Under the pieces are notes generated by a model that saw nothing but the letters and a program-made list of their open reading frames with translations, made no database searches and was not told the DNA's origin. A stretch of 64,000 bases of DNA from NCBI RefSeq assembly GCF_018873765.1, contig NC_057925.1, positions 2,992,927 to 3,056,926 of the forward strand, read 5' to 3'. Position 1 is the stretch's first letter. Each line of letters begins with the position of its first letter. Shown here one piece after another: positions 60,201 through 64,000 of the stretch. Source of the stretch: Telopea speciosissima. Its lineage: Eukaryota; Streptophyta; Magnoliopsida; Proteales; Proteaceae. The translations under genes and the position numbers were made by a program.

Positions 60201-63200
60201 GATATTTATTAGTTCTAGTAATAGTTCTTATTCTTGCCACAAAATGTGTTTATGTTTGAGTACTTATCTTAATATCATTTTATGAAATCTTATGCATTCC
60301 TATGCTGATGTCATATAGGTCGTTTTTATGCTTTTGAGAAAGCTCATCGGCTGGATCCAACATCTAGTGGACGTGGTGTTCGCCAATTTAAAACTGCACT
60401 CCTTCAGCGTCTTGAACGGGTGAGAATGATTTTTTCCCTTTGAATTGCTTATGGACAGTCAACAATATATCGGAGTTCTGGCCATTGATATTTTCTGCTT
60501 TCATTTTTTATATAAAACTGCCAAGGTACGTCATTAGAAGTGTACTGACTCAAGGGAAAAAAGAGAGAGTTTTTCAGGGTTAGTTGTAATTGAGCACTTG
60601 CTTGTGTTACTTCCATTAAGTTATATTCAAACTTAAAAAAAAAGAAGTTATATTCAAACTTACTGTTACTGTCATAAATTGAAAGTAGGCATCACAGCAT
60701 GTGTTTAACTTTAAAAAAAATTGGCATATCGTTAAATGAAAGAGACTAACTGTTTACCAAACAATCATCTTTATTAGCACTTGCATTGCATGTTTTCTAA
60801 CTCAATTAATGGCTATCTATTCTCTAGTTGGGAAAAGGTAGAGTTAAGTTGAGTATCCTAAAAGAGAATTGCAATAGTTGCATTTAGTTGGGAAGAGGCT
60901 CTATCGAGTTGAATGGTGTCTGTTTTCCTGAAAAGTGAATTGCAATTGTTGCATTTAGGTTGAACTATTTCCTGCAAATATTTGATGGCTTTTCTTAAAT
61001 GATTTTAGTCATGCTATTATTAACTAAATTTGCATTCTTAGAGCATTCTGTTGGCTTCATAAAAGCTTGTTTGTTTCTTGTTTCTCTGCTCTTTGCTGCC
61101 TGATCTTTTTACCACACTGTTCTATATATTTACAGTAATCATATCAATACCCTAGCTGTGGTAGTTACCTGGTCAGAACAAAATATATTTGTATCACTGT
61201 CTTATCTTCATTCTTTCTTGTTTATTTCTGCTAACTTTAGTGTACGATATACTGTTCCTGTTGTGCCATTTGAAATGTAATAAAATGCCCGGATTACATC
61301 TAGTAATATTTAATGCTTGTATCTTTTGTTAATTGTTCATTTTCTTTCGCGGTTCCTTGATGGGTTTGACCTTCACTGTTCAGGAAAATGATCCTACCTT
61401 GAAGGGAAGGGTAAAAAAGAGTGATGCACGTGAAATGCAGAGCTATTATCAACAATACTACAAAAAATATATCCAAGAATTGCAGCGTGATAAAGCTGAT
61501 CGGTGAGTTCATTTTGATATCTGATGTGTGTTCTACTAGTGTTTTATTTCGACTATTGACTTAGTGTACCTCGGGTTTGATTTTCAATTCTTTGTATGTA
61601 CTCAGTGCACAACTTACCAAAGCATACCAAACTGCCGCTGTCCTTTTTGAGGTTCTGAAGGCAGTCAATCTGACTCAGTCTGTAGAACTTGATAATGAGG
61701 TGAAGTAATTTGAAGATTTTTAATTTGATTGTTCAATGTGTTCTTCCACTGATTATGAACTTGGATATTTGAATCTACTTTCCAGCAGAAGATTTTCAGG
61801 AAAATTTATTATAATTGACTTATAATGGTTTGCCTTTTACACAGATTTTGGAAACTCATAATAAGGTTGCAGAAAAGAGTCAAATTTTAGGCCCTTACAA
61901 TATTCTCCCTCTTGACCCTGATAGTGCAAATCAGGCTATCATGAGATATCCTGAGGTATGTTTCGAACATCCATATTTGTTGTTATACCTTTATTGTAGA
62001 TGCTTTCTGTATTTTTCAATTTAATGTTTAACTGCTTTGGTTTGTTCTTAAAATCTGCAGATTCAAGCTGCTGTTATTGCACTTCGTAATACGAGGGGCC
62101 TGCCATGGCCGAGGGACTACAAGAAGAAATTAGATGTAGACGTTCTTGACTGGCTTCAGGCCATGTTTGGATTTCAGGCTAGTAGCTTAGTTATTTGTCA
62201 AGGCTTTATGTTCTTGTGGCTTGAGGGTGATGTTTGTTTTCTTTGACTTGATCAAGTGCCTTCCCTGACCCTGAGGTTGATGATGTTTTCTTCCATTTAT
62301 TAATGTGCAGAAGGACAATGTGGCTAACCAAAGGGAACACTTAATTTTGTTGCTTGCAAATGTACACATTCGAAAATTTTCAAAGCCTGATCAACAACCC
62401 AAGGTTTTATTTTCTATCTCTTATGGTTTATAATTTGGAACTCCTTGTTTTCATCTTTAATACTGTGTGTGGCACTTTTCCAGCTGGATGATTGTGCATT
62501 GACCGAGGTCATGAAAAAACTCTTTAAGAATTACAAGAAATGGTGCAAATACTTGAATCGCAAGAGTAGTCTTTGGTGAGGCTTCTCATACTGATGTATA
62601 GCGGATTTTCATTGGTATTTTATTGTGCCACCTGTACTGTTGTGATGCTGTGGTTTTTAATATTACAGGCTACCAGCTATACAACAGGAAGTACAACAGC
62701 GTAAACTATTGTACATGGGCCTTTATCTTCTAATTTGGGGTGAAGCAGCAAATTTGAGATTCATGCCAGAATGCCTTTGCTACATCTATCATCATGTAGG
62801 TCTCATGAGCTCCTCCCCACCCCCAATTTGCGTTAAGGCTTAAGGTTTGGGATTGGATAGTGGTTCTGTCCTTGCTAATTCAAATCTTATCCACCATGTG
62901 AAAAATGATCCTGTCTGCTCTAGGCCTGATTTTTTTCCTTCAATAAATCCGATTTAAAAAAAAAGAAAAGGTAAGAACATTAAATGATATGTTGGTTGAC
63001 TAAACTTATGGAAAGTTCTAATAAAAATTCATATATATTAAGTATGGATATCAGAAAAATGTGGAACCAAATCAGTCCCTCATAATAACTGAATATTCAC
63101 TATGATATTACTGGCCTTAGAGATACTTTTACGTGTGCTTTTCTTCAGTCGTTCTTCATTAGATTCATGTGTGCTCTATAACCTTCCATATTGTTAGATG

Positions 63201-63850
63201 ATGTTTGAGGTATATGGTATGCTTGGTGGAAATGTCAGTCCCTTAAAATAACTGAATATTCACTGTGATAGTACTGGCCTTAGAGATACTTTTACTTGTG
63301 CTTTTCTTGAGTCGTTCTTCATTAGATTCATGTGTGCTCTATAACCTTCCACGTTGTTAGATGGCATTTGAGCTCTATGGTATGCTTGCTGGGAATGTCA
63401 GTTTCACAACGGGTGAGAATGTGAAGCCAGCTTATGGAGGTGAAGAAGAGGCTTTCTTGAGAAAAGTTGTTACTCCAATTTATGAAACAATTGCCAAGGT
63501 GTGGGATATGTTTGTTTTTGTTCAGTCTCATTTACAAATCTATGCTCAGTTTATCGTTTAGTCCATTGTCCATGGTCTGATCGAGTCTGCTGCACAGGAA
63601 GCTGAAAGGAGCAAGAGGGCAAAATCAAAGCATTCACAGTGGAGGAACTATGATGATTTAAATGAATATTTTTGGTATTGTAATCCTCGTTGTTTGGTTT
63701 GCATTTCTAGATATTTGTTTATAATTTGTAACTTAATCCATCCATGCAAATTATAGGTCAGGTGATTGTTTTAAGCTCGGGTGGCCTATGCATGCTGATG
63801 CTGATTTCTTTTGTAAGCCTTTGGATGAGCTACATAGCAAAAAAAATGGG
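51241..63850 (+). CDS. CALS: Callose synthase (glucan synthase-like), 3'-partial
   Basis: Plasma-membrane 1,3-beta-glucan synthase using UDP-glucose, for callose at cell plates, plasmodesmata and pollen walls. Exons: 51241-51424, 60319-60419, 61384-61502, 61606-61699, 61845-61955, 62061-62177, 62311-62403, 62484-62575, 62669-62795, 63361-63498, 63598-63674 and 63757-63850. Phases match throughout, giving 449 codons; the family is ~1900-1950 aa, so the transmembrane and catalytic parts lie beyond the window. Visible blocks: [40 protein letters not shown] (Vta1-like N-terminal domain), [52 protein letters not shown] and [20 protein letters not shown] (FKS1 N-terminal domain). It fits the CALS1-5 clade and is probably CALS3-like; the paralogue is not certain. 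Intron 6 has a GC donor. Intron 1 is 8894 bp and transposon-filled. Confidence 0.95.
51924..52331 (+). pseudogene. RTE-type LINE 3' part, split by a gypsy insertion
   Basis: Reads FRYLGSI, then KWRSAS-like and LRWMSGK-like text, and [16 protein letters not shown] codons with several stops. The 3' end is displaced to 54075-54152 (TATGACTTTGAAGAGAGCTG, then GTAGCCGACC and TTGGGATAAGGCTGAG). The gap is exactly the LTR element at 52332-54069. Confidence 0.75.
52578..53080 (-). pseudogene. Gypsy retropepsin-region fragment
   Basis: Minus strand: [12 protein letters not shown] (the aspartyl protease active site region, DGGS) is broken by a stop, then [31 protein letters not shown] and [10 protein letters not shown] follow. 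These are the usual order of the protease and linker in plant Ty3/gypsy Pol. It is truncated on both sides, and the last codons run into LTR A. Confidence 0.8.
53262..53848. mobile_element. Insertion in gypsy LTR B with duplicated interior
   Basis: It interrupts the LTR after CACACACATGTAGAGAAACC. It contains two related blocks (GATGTCAACGGATA near 53288 and GATGTCAATGGATA near 53722; CTATCCGACCGA in both) separated by AT-rich sequence. It resembles the hAT-like repeats at 43005 and 43263. Exact ends are uncertain. Confidence 0.5.
54153..57374 (+). pseudogene. LINE ORF2: reverse transcriptase, zinc motif, RNase H
   Basis: The longest intact part is 54654-56006 (450 codons), with [34 protein letters not shown], the [13 protein letters not shown] block and the catalytic [10 protein letters not shown] (Asp-Asp at residues 212-213 of that frame). 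A single stop (54643) separates it from open text upstream. From 56355 the frame reads [19 protein letters not shown] and [18 protein letters not shown] (zf-RVT). RNase H starts at [12 protein letters not shown] (56903), is shifted at a run of G (56941), has a stop at 57067, and ends with [14 protein letters not shown]. Compared with other LINEs here it is young. Confidence 0.88.
54153..57590 (+). mobile_element. L1-type LINE, 5'-truncated, with RNase H and A-rich tail
   Basis: Starts in the middle of ORF2 ([17 protein letters not shown]), so the endonuclease domain is absent. The order is then RT, zinc-binding motif and a recruited RNase H domain, followed by TAATAAAATTCT and a long A-rich tail with TA repeats (57530-57590). 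It begins exactly where an RTE 3' end (GATAAGGCTGAG, 54152) stops and ends where another RTE copy begins. Confidence 0.88.
57594..58690 (-). pseudogene. RTE-type LINE copy, minus strand
   Basis: The 3' end is at 57594 (complement of GATAAGGCTGAGTTGTTGAG). Minus-strand text includes [20 protein letters not shown] (the RT motif, with FVDD for the usual FADD), [34 protein letters not shown] and [18 protein letters not shown]. The 5' end is truncated near 58690. At 58597-58617 about 20 bases of the TEYMMCN region occur again in inverted orientation. Confidence 0.85.
59299..59982 (+). mobile_element. RTE-type LINE, 5'-truncated, with 18-bp target duplication
   Basis: Flanked by ACAGATGTAACCCTTAAA at 59281-59298 and 59983-60000. 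Coding text includes [36 protein letters not shown], then (other frame) [20 protein letters not shown] and [16 protein letters not shown]. The tail is CCGACCCCATTAAGTTGGGA then TAAGGCTGAGTTTATTGTTG. It has only frameshifts and few stops. It lacks most of the RT. Confidence 0.88.
60420..61383 (+). other. Callose synthase intron 2
   Basis: 964 bp, AT-rich. A local duplication is visible near 60830-60960 (GTTGGGAA(A/G)AGG(T/C), GAGTTGAAT...TTGCAAT(A/T)GTTGCATTTAG). No transposon or RNA is recognised. Confidence 0.5.
63073..63398 (+). repeat. 163-bp tandem duplication across the intron 9/exon 10 border
   Basis: Copy 1 is 63073-63235 and copy 2 is 63236-63398. Each has CAGTCCCT, AACTGAATATTCAC, GGCCTTAGAGATACTTTTAC, TTCATTAGATTCATGTGTGC and TTGTTAGATG. 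Copy 2 contains the real acceptor and the first 38 bases of exon 10. Copy 1 contains a decayed version of the same acceptor and 38-base exon start (ATGATGTTTGAGGTATATGG against ATGGCATTTGAGCTCTATGG). Copy 1 is a dead exon start inside the intron. Confidence 0.9.
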
Positions 63851-64000
63851 GTAAGGTTGATCTAAGGATATTTGTTAACTTTTTCTGTAGTTTCCTGCAT
63901 CAGTTCCCCCCCCCCCCTTTTGAAGATTTGAAGAAATAATCAGTTTTTGTAATTTTTGCTTCTATTGTTTTACCCTTTTTGTATTATAATGCAATGTTTA

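Noticed and set aside
1..64000. tRNA, rRNA, CRISPR or bacterial-type operons
   Set aside because: No cloverleaf box A/B pair, rRNA core or spaced identical repeats were found by reading; the repeats here are eukaryotic transposons.

Overview
The window is nuclear DNA of a flowering plant. The evidence is long AT-rich spliced introns with GT..AG borders, plant-specific proteins, and a dense load of plant transposable elements (Ty1/copia, Ty3/gypsy, L1- and RTE-type LINEs, Mutator-like elements, MITEs). A broad-leaved (non-grass) angiosperm fits best. The species cannot be fixed from sequence alone. Nothing prokaryotic is present: no operons, no CRISPR, and I saw no tRNA or rRNA gene.

Layout. 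(1) 244-10828, plus strand: the C-terminal ~60% of the DNA polymerase delta small subunit (POLD2). Its last intron is 8.2 kb and holds a near-complete but decayed Ty1/copia element inserted in a LINE relic, a Pack-MULE carrying two exons of the mitochondrial complex I assembly factor NDUFAF7, and a second copia fragment. The 18-codon final exon survives beyond them. (2) 10829-16774: intergenic, with fold-back MITEs and LTR-like repeats. (3) 16775-19336, plus: a two-exon gene for a 123-aa predicted plastid membrane protein. (4) 21463-26825, minus: a three-exon gene for a 129-aa coiled-coil protein, with a 4.8-kb first intron that contains a solo LTR. (5) 26877-32354: a second MULE of the same family as the first. 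It carries an aldehyde-oxidase fragment and is split by a 3.9-kb LTR element without gag-pol. It lies between two divergent genes, about 50 bp from each flank. (6) 32411-35340, plus: a gene with a TATA box, a non-coding first exon and a 165-aa ORF that looks derived from PIF/Harbinger proteins. (7) 39147-41278, plus: a four-exon gene for a 217-aa predicted organelle membrane/coiled-coil protein. Its downstream flank is a ~0.8-kb sequence also present 4.7 kb upstream. (8) 42120-50640: intergenic, with MITEs and a third Pack-MULE carrying a TRM/LONGIFOLIA gene fragment. (9) 51241-63850, plus: the first twelve coding exons (449 codons) of a callose synthase. Its 8.9-kb first intron holds nested RTE, gypsy and L1 elements.

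The host genes are housekeeping genes (replication, callose synthesis, organelle membrane proteins) and do not form a pathway. What links the region is transposon biology. Three Mutator-like elements have picked up pieces of three different host genes, and the introns have been enlarged by nested insertions whose order can be read from their junctions.
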